A stretch of 64,000 nucleotides of DNA from an uncultured Clostridia bacterium (GTDB lineage Bacteria > Bacillota > Clostridia > TANB77 > CAG-508). Positions 10,566 through 18,847 of the stretch are shown here, piece by piece. Both the position numbers and the translations under genes were made by a program. The stretch is taken from contig CASCUT010000006.1 of the NCBI GenBank assembly GCA_949155365.1, positions 1 through 64,000 of the forward strand, read 5' to 3'. The notes under the pieces were generated by a model. The model saw nothing but the letters and a program-made list of their open reading frames with translations. It made no database searches and was not told the origin of the DNA. Numbering within the stretch: position 1 is the stretch's first letter; each line of letters opens with the position of its first letter.

Positions 10566-12363
10566 ATGGAACATAAAAAAAGAAAAGTAGAAAATGGAAA
10601 AAGAAATAAAACTGCAATCGTATTATTCGCAATCATACTGATGGGTGTTTTGATAACAGTAGGAGTAATTTTATGGTTAAAACATATCGATAAGAGTTAT
10701 GAGATAGAAACTATTACAGAATTTTCTTATTTTAAATTATTAGAAAATGAGAAATATGGAGTAATTGATACAAAGGGAAATATCTTAGTAGAGCCACAAT
10801 ATGACATGTTGGATATTCCGAATCCATCAAAGGCTGTATTTATTGGGTATTTTAGTTATGATTCACAAAAAGGAGAATATCAAACAGAAGTAATTAACGA
10901 AAAGAATGAAAAGATATTAACCAAATATACCCGGAGTACAACCACTTATGTTTAAAGATGCTTCCGTAGAAGTACCTTATGAAAAGAGTGTACTGTCTTA
11001 TCAGGAAAATGGCAAGTATGGAATTATTGATTTTCAAGGGAATAAGATAACAGATGCAATTTACGATGAAATAACAAGTTTATTATATAAAGAAGGATGT
11101 CTACTAGTAAAACAAGGTAACCAATATGGTGTCATTAATAATAGAGGAAAAGAAATGGTAAAGATAGAATATGATTCTATTACAGCAGATGGTTATTATG
11201 ATACAGATTCCAAATATCAAAAAGCAGGATTTATTGTAGGAAAGAAAAAAGAAGAAGGTTATCGATATGGTTATATTGATAATAAAGGTCAAACAATCCT
11301 AGAAGAAAACTATAATGAAGTGGATCGTATTACAGAAATTACAGAAAACAATGATATTTATTTATTAGCTTTTAAAAATGGACAAGCGGGAATCTATCAA
11401 AATAAAAAGCAAATAATCCCTCATACTTACGAAGAGATTGAATACAATAAACAAAACAATTTATTTTTAGTAGAGAAAAATGAAAAACAAGGAGTAAAGG
11501 ACAGACAAGGAAATGAAATTTTAGCAGTAGAATATGATTATATCATGTTAGAAGAAAATAGCTTAAATGCACAAAAAGGAGAAGAATCTTATCACTTTGA
11601 TTTACAAGGCAAAAAGCAAGAGGTACAAAACAATGTAACATTGATTAGTACAGAAAATAGTGATTATTCTATCAGTATTAATTCACAAGATAAGTTTGGC
11701 ATTGTAGATCATCAAGGAAATACTATTTTAGAAAATGAATATACGTATATTGAATATGCATTTAAAGACTATTTTATATTAACCAAAACAGGAAGTGTCA
11801 GTGTATTAGATGCTAAAAATAGACAAGAAATGTTAAAAGGTTATGATGTAATTCAAAAAGTAGAAAATAAAAATGTATTACAAGCAATTCAAAATAAACC
11901 ATACACTGTTTTATTATATAATGAAACAATGGAAAAAATAGCCTCCTTAAAAGAAGCTAGTATAACTTCAGAAGAACAGTATATTAAATTGATTTCCAAA
12001 ACAGACAGAATGTATTTTGACAACACAGGAAATGCAATTTCGTATCAAGATGTGCAACCAAACCTATCTTTATATGCTTTTAAAGAAAAAGAAAAATGGG
12101 GATTCAAGAACAAGGAAGGAACAGTTGTAATTGCTCCAAACTATGACATGGTAACAGAATTAAATCAGTATGGATATGCAGGAATTAGAAAAGGAGACAA
12201 GTGGGGAGTAATCGATGAAAAAGGAAATGTAGTAGTGGATCCTTCTTATGAAATAGAATGGGAAGAACCAGAATTTATAGGTCCTTATTGTAAACTAAAC
12301 TTTGGTTATGGAATGGTATATTATACGAAGGAATTAACGAAAGAAAATACTACTTTGGAGTAG
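10566..12363 (+). pseudogene. Membrane-anchored WG-repeat protein, frameshifted
   Basis: The first frame (10566-10955) has one membrane helix (about 18-40) and the first WG-type repeat (KYGVIDTKGNILVEPQYD). The second (from about 10932) carries many more repeats of the form YGIIDFQGNKIT and WGVIDEKGNVVVDPSYE. WG repeats form beta-propeller-like arrays in surface and periplasmic proteins; their ligands are mostly unknown. Removing one C from CCC at 10930-10932 joins the frames as TGVQPLMFKD. An intact protein would have about 600 residues. This is the second adjacent gene with a one-base break. Confidence 0.82.
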
Positions 12364-12474
12364 GAAAGTTTATGAAACAATACAGATTTTGTAAAGAATA
12401 GAGAAAGAGGATAGAATAGAGAAGGAATAGGGAAGTAGAATGCTAGGGAAAACAAATAAATTAGCAAAAACTAC

Positions 12475-12503
12475 TTGCGATATCTTAAAAAATGTGATAA
12501 AAT
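12475..12503 (+). promoter_or_regulatory. rpsF operon promoter
   Basis: TTGCGA, a 17-base spacer and TAAAAT. The leader of about 80 bases contains a 7-bp pairing (TGTAAAA with TTTTACA) and may bind S6/S18 for autoregulation, but I could not confirm the known S6:S18 leader motif. Confidence 0.6.
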
Positions 12504-12587
12504 ACTAATGTTGTAAAATGAGATGCACTTTTTACATCCTTACTTACAGCAAAATGTAGGTTGAAATCCAAAAGGAGGTGAACGATA

Positions 12588-12872
12588 ATGAATCAATACG
12601 AAAGTGTTGTCATTATTAATCCAAGAGTAGATGAAGAAGGAGTTAAAGGACTTGTTCAAAAATTTACAGATTTGATTAATACTGATGGTAAAGTAGAAAA
12701 AGTAGACGAATTAGGAAAAAGAAGATTAGCATACGAAGTACAAAAAAATAAAGAAGGATACTATCTAGTATTTTACTTTGAAGCAAATCCAAACCTAATT
12801 TCTGAACTAGAAAGAATTTACAGAATTACAGATGAAGTAATTAAATTCATGACAATTAAAGTAGAAGAATAA
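12588..12872 (+). CDS. rpsF: 30S ribosomal protein S6
   Basis: Ribosomal protein S6 of 94 residues, a normal length. It begins MNQYESVVIINP and contains the conserved LGKRRLAYEVQKNKEGYYLVFYFE. It binds 16S rRNA as a pair with S18. First gene of the classic rpsF-ssb-rpsR operon, with a strong AAAGGAGGTG site. Nothing unusual. Confidence 0.97.
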   Translation: MNQYESVVIINPRVDEEGVKGLVQKFTDLINTDGKVEKVDELGKRRLAYEVQKNKEGYYLVFYFEANPNLISELERIYRITDEVIKFMTIKVEE

Positions 12873-12912
12873 GAAATAAGGGGCCTTTTACAAAGAAAGG
12901 TGAGGTAAAGAA

Positions 12913-13335
12913 ATGAATAAAGTAATTTTAATGGGAAGATTAACAAGAGATCCAGAAGTTAGATACACACAAGCTAACAACACATTGGTAGCTTCATTTA
13001 GTTTAGCAGTTAATAGAAGATTTGTAAGACAAGGAGAAGAAAGACAAGCCGATTTTATTAACATTGTGGCATGGAGCAAATTAGGAGAATTCTGTAGTAA
13101 ATACTTCAAAAAAGGACAACAAGTAGGTGTCATTGGAAGAATTCAAACAAGAACTTGGGATGATGACCAAGGACAAAAACATTATATTACAGAAGTAGTG
13201 GCAGAAGAAGCATATTTTGCAGATAGTAAAAGAGAAGGAGAAAATAGTTCAAACTTTGATGCTACGTTTGGTGCAATGCCAACAGCAGGAAGTTCTGATT
13301 TCGAAGTTTCTTCCGGAGATGATTTACCATTTTAA
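12913..13335 (+). CDS. ssb: Single-stranded DNA-binding protein
   Basis: SSB of 140 residues. The OB fold covers about 1-105 (MNKVILMGRLTRDPEVRYTQ, FINIVAWSKLGEFCSKYFKKG). A low-complexity linker follows, and the acidic tip DDLPF at the C-terminus recruits replication and repair partners. It lies between rpsF and rpsR, the usual order in Bacillota. Confidence 0.97.
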   Translation: MNKVILMGRLTRDPEVRYTQANNTLVASFSLAVNRRFVRQGEERQADFINIVAWSKLGEFCSKYFKKGQQVGVIGRIQTRTWDDDQGQKHYITEVVAEEAYFADSKREGENSSNFDATFGAMPTAGSSDFEVSSGDDLPF

Positions 13336-13368
13336 AATATCACGAAATTAAGATAGGGGGGAAAGAAA

Positions 13369-13650
13369 GTGGCAGATAAAAAACAAAAAAGAAATAACAG
13401 AAACAATAATGTTGATGATGATTTCAATCCAAGATTTAGAAAAATAAGAAAGAAAGTTTGTCCTTTATGTGCAGACAAAAATCTTGTTTTGGATTATAAG
13501 AATGCAGATCAATTAAAGAAATTTATTAATGATAAAGGTAAAATCTTACCAAGAAGAGCAACAGGTGCATGTGCAAAACATCAAAGAGATATTACTTTAG
13601 CTGTAAAGAGAGCAAGACAAATTGCTGTTTTACCATTTACACAAGAGTAA
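13369..13650 (+). CDS. rpsR: 30S ribosomal protein S18
   Basis: S18 of 93 residues with a basic, Asn-rich N-terminus. The core is [32 protein letters not shown]. The Cys pair in KVCPLCADK resembles zinc-ribbon (C+) forms of S18. The start is GTG after a GGGGGGAAAG site. Last gene of the operon; a weak 5-bp hairpin with a long T run follows at about 13690-13715. Confidence 0.95.
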   Translation: MADKKQKRNNRNNNVDDDFNPRFRKIRKKVCPLCADKNLVLDYKNADQLKKFINDKGKILPRRATGACAKHQRDITLAVKRARQIAVLPFTQE

Positions 13651-13891
13651 GATACATAGAGTGAATAGGGGCTAGATAGAACGTTTAAGACGTTTTATTT
13701 GGTCTTTTTTTTGTTGTTTTTTTGGGAAGTTGAGGAAAAGGAAGAGGTCGTGAAAGAAAGGGATGAATGCTAATTGGAAATAGAATAGGAGAGAATTAGT
13801 GGAGGAAGTTAGTAGTTTATTGAGTAGGAGGGGCGGTTATGAATGGAAAATAGAGTTAGATTAAATTAAGTAAAAAAGAAAGGATGATAGG

Positions 13892-16294
13892 ATGAGGGAA
13901 AAAATGATAGAGAAAGTAGTAATTGTATTACTATTAGTGTTACAGATATGGCAGATAGGAGGAAGTGTACTAGTTGTGCAGGCAAAGATAGAAGAAGGAG
14001 ATGTGGTTTTTTTACAGGGGGACCATGAATGTGATTCTTTGCTGGAATATTGGATGGAAGACTATCAAAGGTGGAGCTATAAGATTGTATGGTATGTGTA
14101 TTATTTAGATCAGAAAGAAGGAAAAAAGTATCCTGCTTTTTGTATAGAGCCAGCCAAGTCGGGAGTAGGTACTGGGTATGATAGTTATGATGGATTGATA
14201 AAGAAAGAGAAGGATAATCGCATTTGGCGTATTTTGAATAAAGGGTATATGGGCTCGAGTTACCAAGACTGGAATTTAGAGTGTGATGATGATTTTTATA
14301 GTGCGACGAAAGTGGCTTTACATTGTTTGGCAGATGGAATTGCACCAAAGGATAAATATATTTTGGGAAATAGAAGTGTGGACGGCAATACGGTAGAAGA
14401 AATTAGACGAAGAGGGGCAAAGGTATTAGAGGTATCGCAAAGTCTTTATGAATATGGAATAAATGGAACAGAGAGATATGAAACTCCTAAAGTAATGATA
14501 GCTAAAAGAGGAGAAAGTAGGGAGGAAACAATAGGAGATACTAGTTATTATGTACAAGATTATCAAGTAACAGGGAATAAAATGTTACAGTCTTATGAAG
14601 TTAATATTCAGAGTTTTCCAAGTGGAACGAAAGTGTTAGATTCTCAAAATCAAGAACAAACAGTTTTGTCAAATGGTTTGTTTAAAATGGCAATCCCAAT
14701 CAATCAAATAAAAAATAATAGAAAAGGAAAAATAGAAATAAATAATGCGAAAATAAAGACAAACCCTGTCTTCTATTGTAAAAGTAGTATTCCAGAAGCA
14801 CAAAGCTATGTTACTTATACAAGTGCTTATGAGACAGCAAATACGAGTATAGAACTAGAGGTAAGAGCCAATAATTGCGATTTACAAATTCAAAAGGTAG
14901 ATAAAGAAACAAAGCAACCGATTCCCAATGTAATGTTTGAGATAAAAGATGAAAAGGGAGTTGTGTTAGAGAAGGTAATTACGAATCAAAAGGGAATTGC
15001 GGAAGTGAAAAATGCGTATCCACAAATGGTAACCATAAAAGAAATAGAAGTACCAGAGCCTTATGTTTTGGCAAAGGAAGAGAAAAAAGTAATGCTAGAA
15101 TGGGGAAAGAAGGTAAGTGTTACGTTTGAAAATGAACGTAAAAAAGGGGAATTAAAAATTAGAAAGATAGATAAAGATAACAGAGAAATTATGTTGGAAA
15201 ATGTCGAATTTGAGTTGTTTGATAGTCAGGGGAAATGGATAAAAAAAGTAGTAACAGATAAAAATGGAGAAGCCGTAATTTCAAATTTAGAGTTAGGAAC
15301 TTATACATTACGAGAAACGAAAACAAAGCAAGGGTATGATTTGGCAAAAGATAGAAACATTGAAATTAAATGGAAGGAACAGGTAGTAGAAATAGTAGAG
15401 AATGAAAAACAAAAAGGACAAATAGAAGTATACAAAACCGATGCGGAGAATAAAAAACATCCATTAAAAGGAGTTGTTTTTGAGGTGTTAAATCAAGAAG
15501 AAAAAAGAGTAGAAACGTTAATAACAGATGAAAAAGGATATGCGATAACAAGTAAATTACCAATTGGAATTTACTATTTGAAAGAAATAAAAACACAAAG
15601 CAAATATAGGCTACCTCAGGAACTAATAAAGATAGAAATAGGCAATAAGGAAACAGCAACTGTTTTTGTTGCTAATCAAAAGCAAAAAGGAAGAATTGAA
15701 ATAGAAAAAGTAGATAAAGAAAATAAAGAAATAAAAATAGCAAATGTAGAATTTCAGGTGTTAGATAGTGAAGATAAAGTAGTAGATACACTAATTACGA
15801 ATAAAGCTGGTTATGCGATTACAAAAGAATTACCGATAGGAAAATATCAGATAAAGGAAATAAAAGCAGATGAAAAATATGTGATAGAAGAGAAAACAAT
15901 AGAAGTAGAAATCAAGGATAGAAAAATAGCATCGGTGGAAATTGAAAATGAAAAGATAAAAGGACAAATAAAAATAAACAAAGTAAGTGCAGAAGATAAC
16001 AAAAGAAATGGAAAACCAAAAGGTTCCCCAATTCAAGGTGTTGAATTTGAAATAAGAAATGAAAAGGGAGAAATCGTACAGATAGTTACTTCAAACGAAG
16101 AGGGAATTGCCATTAGCAAAGAATTGGAAAAAGGGATTTATAAGATAAGAGAAATTAAGGGAAATGAAGATTATGAAATAACAAAAGAAGAGTTTGTAAT
16201 AGAAATAGTAGAACATAAAAAGATAGAAGAGATAACTATTACCAATTTTCCAAAAGAACCAGAAACACCTAAATTACCTAAAACAGGATTTTAA
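13892..16294 (+). CDS. Surface adhesin: thioester-like domain, five CnaB repeats, LPKTGF terminus
   Basis: A secreted protein of 800 residues with a signal peptide (about 8-32, ending VQAK). Residues about 40-200 resemble a thioester (TQXA) domain: FCIEP holds the Cys, but the usual T-Q-x-A is replaced by T-K-V-A in SATKVALHCLADG. Five CnaB/SpaA-type repeats of about 85-90 residues follow, each opening with a Lys strand (such as LQIQKVDKE), with Glu in the middle (IKEIE, LRETK) and closing with Asn (ENERKKG), the set used for intramolecular isopeptide bonds. The protein stops directly after LPKTGF, with no hydrophobic tail. It may be a substrate of the sortase at 5302. Confidence 0.85.
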   Translation: MREKMIEKVVIVLLLVLQIWQIGGSVLVVQAKIEEGDVVFLQGDHECDSLLEYWMEDYQRWSYKIVWYVYYLDQKEGKKYPAFCIEPAKSGVGTGYDSYDGLIKKEKDNRIWRILNKGYMGSSYQDWNLECDDDFYSATKVALHCLADGIAPKDKYILGNRSVDGNTVEEIRRRGAKVLEVSQSLYEYGINGTERYETPKVMIAKRGESREETIGDTSYYVQDYQVTGNKMLQSYEVNIQSFPSGTKVLDSQNQEQTVLSNGLFKMAIPINQIKNNRKGKIEINNAKIKTNPVFYCKSSIPEAQSYVTYTSAYETANTSIELEVRANNCDLQIQKVDKETKQPIPNVMFEIKDEKGVVLEKVITNQKGIAEVKNAYPQMVTIKEIEVPEPYVLAKEEKKVMLEWGKKVSVTFENERKKGELKIRKIDKDNREIMLENVEFELFDSQGKWIKKVVTDKNGEAVISNLELGTYTLRETKTKQGYDLAKDRNIEIKWKEQVVEIVENEKQKGQIEVYKTDAENKKHPLKGVVFEVLNQEEKRVETLITDEKGYAITSKLPIGIYYLKEIKTQSKYRLPQELIKIEIGNKETATVFVANQKQKGRIEIEKVDKENKEIKIANVEFQVLDSEDKVVDTLITNKAGYAITKELPIGKYQIKEIKADEKYVIEEKTIEVEIKDRKIASVEIENEKIKGQIKINKVSAEDNKRNGKPKGSPIQGVEFEIRNEKGEIVQIVTSNEEGIAISKELEKGIYKIREIKGNEDYEITKEEFVIEIVEHKKIEEITITNFPKEPETPKLPKTGF

Positions 16295-16334
16295 ATAAAA
16301 TTTAATGTTGATTTTTACATCAAATAGCTATCTC

Positions 16335-16363
16335 TTTACATAAAAACAAAAATATGCTATAAT
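16335..16363 (+). promoter_or_regulatory. Promoter of the TAC-like operon
   Basis: TTTACA, a 17-base spacer ending TGC, then TATAAT: a strong extended -10 promoter. The leader of about 150 bases contains an inverted repeat (ACACAATT near 16391 with AATTGTGT near 16430), a plausible site for autoregulation by the antitoxin. Confidence 0.7.
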
Positions 16364-16520
16364 TGTAAAAGAAATGATAAATAATATTAACACAATTGAA
16401 ATATTTATCGTATATAATAATTTTGTCGAATTGTGTCGATGAAAAATTCTTGCGTTATTAGCAATTCTAGTATAAAATGTTCTAAAAAAGAGAGAATAAA
16501 AATATACTAGGGGTATAGCA

Positions 16521-17132
16521 ATGAATGAAGAAAATTATACAGGATATCACGGTACTAATAATGTAGCGGCGCAAAAGATTATAGAAGAAAATCAATTTAT
16601 ACCAAGCAAAGATAAAAAAACAAAATTATATTTAGGAAGAGGCGTTTATTTTTATATAGAGTATAAAGATGCAATTTCATGGAATATAAAAGGATATAAA
16701 TACGATAATGAAAAATATCCTAATTTAGAAGAACTAAATCAACAATATGATATAATAAATGTAGATATTGTAGTATTAAAAGATAATATATTAAATTTGA
16801 ATAAAGTAGAAAACATAAAAATATTTGATGAATTAACTAATGAAATAAGAGGGAAATTGGTAACTAAACCAGAATATAAATATGCAAGAAATAAAAATGG
16901 AGCTATTATTAATTATTTAATGAAATTAAAATTATTAACAGATGTAGATATGATTATTAGAAATATAAAAGACCCTATATTAGATTCTGATATACATTCT
17001 ATGAATGACATTTATAGAAAAGTTATATGTGTAAAGAATTTAAATATTATAAAAAATATAAGCATGCATGAGAAAGTAACAATAGAAGATTTTAAAATAG
17101 TAAATTATTTTTATGGAGATAAGGTAAAATGA
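16521..17132 (+). CDS. Putative PARP-fold ADP-ribosyltransferase toxin of a TAC system
   Basis: A protein of 203 residues. Its N-terminus reads GYHGTNNVAAQKIIEENQFIPS and then LGRGVYFYIEYKDAISW: His10-Gly-Thr, a helix, then Gly-x-Gly-Val-Tyr43-Phe. This matches the H and Y elements of the H-Y-E group of ADP-ribosyltransferases (PARP-like, DUF3990-like). The third acidic residue cannot be placed with confidence. It is the first gene of a tight three-gene operon: its TGA overlaps the next ATG, and the third gene is SecB-like. Toxin-antitoxin-chaperone order plus an ART-like toxin recalls CmdTAC of E. coli. The DNA is visibly more AT-rich than the flanks. Confidence 0.62.
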   Translation: MNEENYTGYHGTNNVAAQKIIEENQFIPSKDKKTKLYLGRGVYFYIEYKDAISWNIKGYKYDNEKYPNLEELNQQYDIINVDIVVLKDNILNLNKVENIKIFDELTNEIRGKLVTKPEYKYARNKNGAIINYLMKLKLLTDVDMIIRNIKDPILDSDIHSMNDIYRKVICVKNLNIIKNISMHEKVTIEDFKIVNYFYGDKVK

Positions 17133-17413
17133 ATATTTTTAAGGTAAGCGAAAAAGAAAGAAAAGAAATTATAAGTAAAATATTAAATAATATAACACCA
17201 GAGCAATTATTGGAAGAATTAATTGAGGAAGGTCTAGAAGTTACGAAAGAACCTATAATCAATGATATGTATATAAAGAAAAATATTTATATAGAAGATA
17301 ATATATACAGAGATTTCAACATACATAATATAAGGATAAGCCATAAGTTTATAGTAAACATATTAAAAAAACAAGAAAAAGTAAATGAAAGAAGTATGGA
17401 GGAAGCAGCATAA
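17129..17413 (+). CDS. Putative antitoxin of the TAC-like operon
   Basis: A small charged protein of 94 residues, rich in Glu, Lys and Ile, with no family I recognise. Its start overlaps the upstream stop (ATGA), and its stop touches the ATG of the SecB-like gene (TAAATG), so all three are translationally coupled. In known TAC systems the middle gene is an antitoxin whose C-terminal segment needs the chaperone; here the C-terminal third (HKFIVNILKKQEKVNERS) would be the candidate. No helix-turn-helix is evident. The role is inferred from position only. Confidence 0.5.
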   Translation: MNIFKVSEKERKEIISKILNNITPEQLLEELIEEGLEVTKEPIINDMYIKKNIYIEDNIYRDFNIHNIRISHKFIVNILKKQEKVNERSMEEAA

Positions 17414-17821
17414 ATGGAAAGATATGAAAGTATTTTAAAATTTGAAAAATACATAGTAAATGAAATATATTTCAAAACAAATCAAGAATTTAAAGATAAT
17501 AATGAAGGTACACCAATTGACTTAAACATTGAAACGAAAATAGATATTCAGAAAGATAATATGAAAATTACATTAAATACAACTATATTTGCTAATGCTA
17601 TAGAAAAAAACTATCCTTTTGAAATGAATGTAGAAATAACAGGATTATTTGTTGTTAAAGGCGATGAACCAAATAAATTTGTAAAAAATGCAATTGCTAT
17701 ACTTTATCCATATGTAAGAGCGATAGTATCTACATATACGGCAAATGCAAATATAAGTCCATTAATATTACCAGCTATAAATGTAAATAAATTAATAGAA
17801 GACCAAACTAAAAAAGACTAG
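17414..17821 (+). CDS. SecB-like chaperone of the TAC-like operon
   Basis: A protein of 135 residues resembling SecB: a strand-rich N-terminal half with YPFEMNVEITGLFVVKG, then AIAILYPYVRAIVSTYTANA and a closing SPLILPAINVNKLI. These correspond to the SecB strand ending in G-x-F, the F/Y-P-Y-x-R helix and the final Pro-Ile/Val-Asn segment. SecB for general export is not standard in Clostridia, whereas solitary SecB-like proteins beside toxin-antitoxin pairs (TAC systems) are known to protect the antitoxin. It is last in the operon and ends inside a 20-bp hairpin. Confidence 0.75.
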   Translation: MERYESILKFEKYIVNEIYFKTNQEFKDNNEGTPIDLNIETKIDIQKDNMKITLNTTIFANAIEKNYPFEMNVEITGLFVVKGDEPNKFVKNAIAILYPYVRAIVSTYTANANISPLILPAINVNKLIEDQTKKD

Positions 17822-17844
17822 CAATAGTCTTTTTTAGTTTGGTC
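17801..17844. terminator. Long hairpin terminator overlapping the SecB-like gene end
   Basis: Twenty bases of perfect complementarity (17801-17820 with 17825-17844) close over a GCAA tetraloop, with a T run inside the right arm. The stop codon lies in the hairpin. It ends the TAC-like operon and is near-palindromic, so it may work in both directions. Confidence 0.8.
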
Positions 17845-17902
17845 AAATTTCGATACCAACAACTAACATAATGTAATATGCTTGATACAAGAGGTGGTCA
17901 AT

Positions 17903-18073
17903 ATGAATAATTATAATAGAAGTATACAAGCAATAAAAGAATATGATTGTAAATTGTCAGAAAGAGAATGGAATCAAATAGCAAAATAATATAATTATTT
18001 ATCAGCTAAAGTCTTAACAATGCTAAGTAATAAAAATTTCTCAAAAATAAGTAATGAAATAAGAAGAAAATGA
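17903..18073 (+). pseudogene. Small gene interrupted by one stop codon
   Basis: From an ATG with the site AGAGGTGG, a frame reads MNNYNRSIQAIKEYDCKLSE and on to WNQIAK, stops at TAA (17987), then continues in the same frame as YNYLSAKVLTMLSNKNFSK to TGA at 18071. The joined sequence of about 56 residues reads smoothly through the stop, suggesting a GAA-to-TAA change. I do not recognise the family. The 28-residue first part could still be translated. Confidence 0.45.
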
Positions 18074-18086
18074 ATTGATATTTTTC

Positions 18087-18179
18087 TTGACAAAATAAAA
18101 GTTTACTATATAGTAAATAGAGACTTTATTTGTCAATAAAAATTTCAACATGTGAGCCATCGATGGTTCTATTTTTTTA
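18087..18179 (+). ncRNA. Candidate small RNA unit: promoter, palindromic operator, terminator
   Basis: A promoter (TTGACA, 16-base spacer, TATAGT) is overlapped by a perfect 16-base palindrome TTTACTATATAGTAAA (18102-18117), a typical repressor-site arrangement. Only about 40 bases later lies a terminator-like hairpin (GAGCCA, TCGA loop, TGGTTC) followed by seven Ts. No open frame fits between them, so the transcript would be a regulated RNA of about 60 bases. It could also be what remains of a lost gene or a leader attenuator. Seen only as sequence signals. Confidence 0.4.
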
Positions 18180-18244
18180 TACTATGAAAAACAAACTTAT
18201 TGACTAATAGCAATGCATGTTTCGACAAAGAAAAAAGTAATAAA

Positions 18245-18517
18245 ATGTAAAAAAAGATAATATCTAAATTTTATGGAATTATAATTAGAATGTATTTTAA
18301 AGACAATGAACAACATAAGTTACCACACTTACATGCAAATTACAATGAATATATAGCAATATTTGATTTTTATGGAAATATGATTGATGGAGAAATACCA
18401 AATAACAAAAGAAAAATAATACAAGCTTGGATTGAAATACATCAAGAAGAATGAAACCATTTATGGGAATTACTAGTAAAAGGAAAAGAGGGCTATAAGA
18501 TAGACCCTCTAAAATAA
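18245..18517 (+). pseudogene. Degraded DUF4160 gene
   Basis: The frame reads KIISKFYGIIIRMYFKDNE, then LPHLHANYNEYIAIFDFYGN and GEIPNNKRKIIQAWIEIHQEE, the pattern of DUF4160 proteins (small partners of DUF2442, often described as toxin-antitoxin-like). TAA follows the putative ATG directly, and an in-frame TGA at 18453 interrupts the C-terminal part, after which the frame continues to TAA just before the DUF2442 gene. No ribosome site is visible. It looks inactivated, while its partner gene is intact. Confidence 0.7.
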
Positions 18518-18530
18518 AAGGAGGGATATC

Positions 18531-18773
18531 ATGTTACCACCAAGAATAAAGGAAGTAAAAGTATTAGAAGATTATAAGTTGCTATTAATTTATGAAAATG
18601 GAAAGCAGAGGGTTTATGATATGAAACCAAATTTACAATATGAAGCATTTTCTAAATTAAAAGATTATGCGTTATTTCAAAAAGTGCATCCAGCAGGAGA
18701 AACCATTGAATGGGAAACAGGAGAGGACGTAAGTCCAAAAAGCTTATATTTACATAGTATAGAAAAGAAATAA
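18531..18773 (+). CDS. DUF2442 family protein
   Basis: A protein of 80 residues beginning MLPPRIKEVKVLEDYKLLL, then YENGKQRVYDMKP and ending with EWETGEDVSPKSLYLHS, the recognisable DUF2442 layout. These small proteins usually pair with DUF4160 and are thought to be the antitoxin or DNA-binding half of a module; the biochemistry is not settled. AAAGGAGGG precedes the start. The partner upstream is broken, so this copy is an orphan. Confidence 0.82.
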   Translation: MLPPRIKEVKVLEDYKLLLIYENGKQRVYDMKPNLQYEAFSKLKDYALFQKVHPAGETIEWETGEDVSPKSLYLHSIEKK

Positions 18774-18777
18774 AATG

Positions 18778-18846
18778 ACCTCTTATACGTTTAAACAATA
18801 TCATATTAGTAAATAATATAGATAAAACGTATAAGGGGGATTTTTT
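18778..18846 (+). promoter_or_regulatory. Hairpin that terminates or hides the patatin ribosome site
   Basis: CTTATACGTTT (from 18782) pairs perfectly with AAACGTATAAG (18825-18835), and the preceding CCTC can pair with the GGGG of the patatin ribosome site. A run of six Ts follows. It can be read as the DUF2442 terminator or as an attenuator that masks the downstream ribosome site. Confidence 0.55.
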
Positions 18847-18847
18847 G

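Noticed and set aside
18453..18455. TGA recoded as Trp or selenocysteine in the DUF4160 frame
   Set aside because: TGA is used as an ordinary stop elsewhere (coaE, the TAC toxin gene), and the same frame also has a TAA after its ATG, so decay is simpler.
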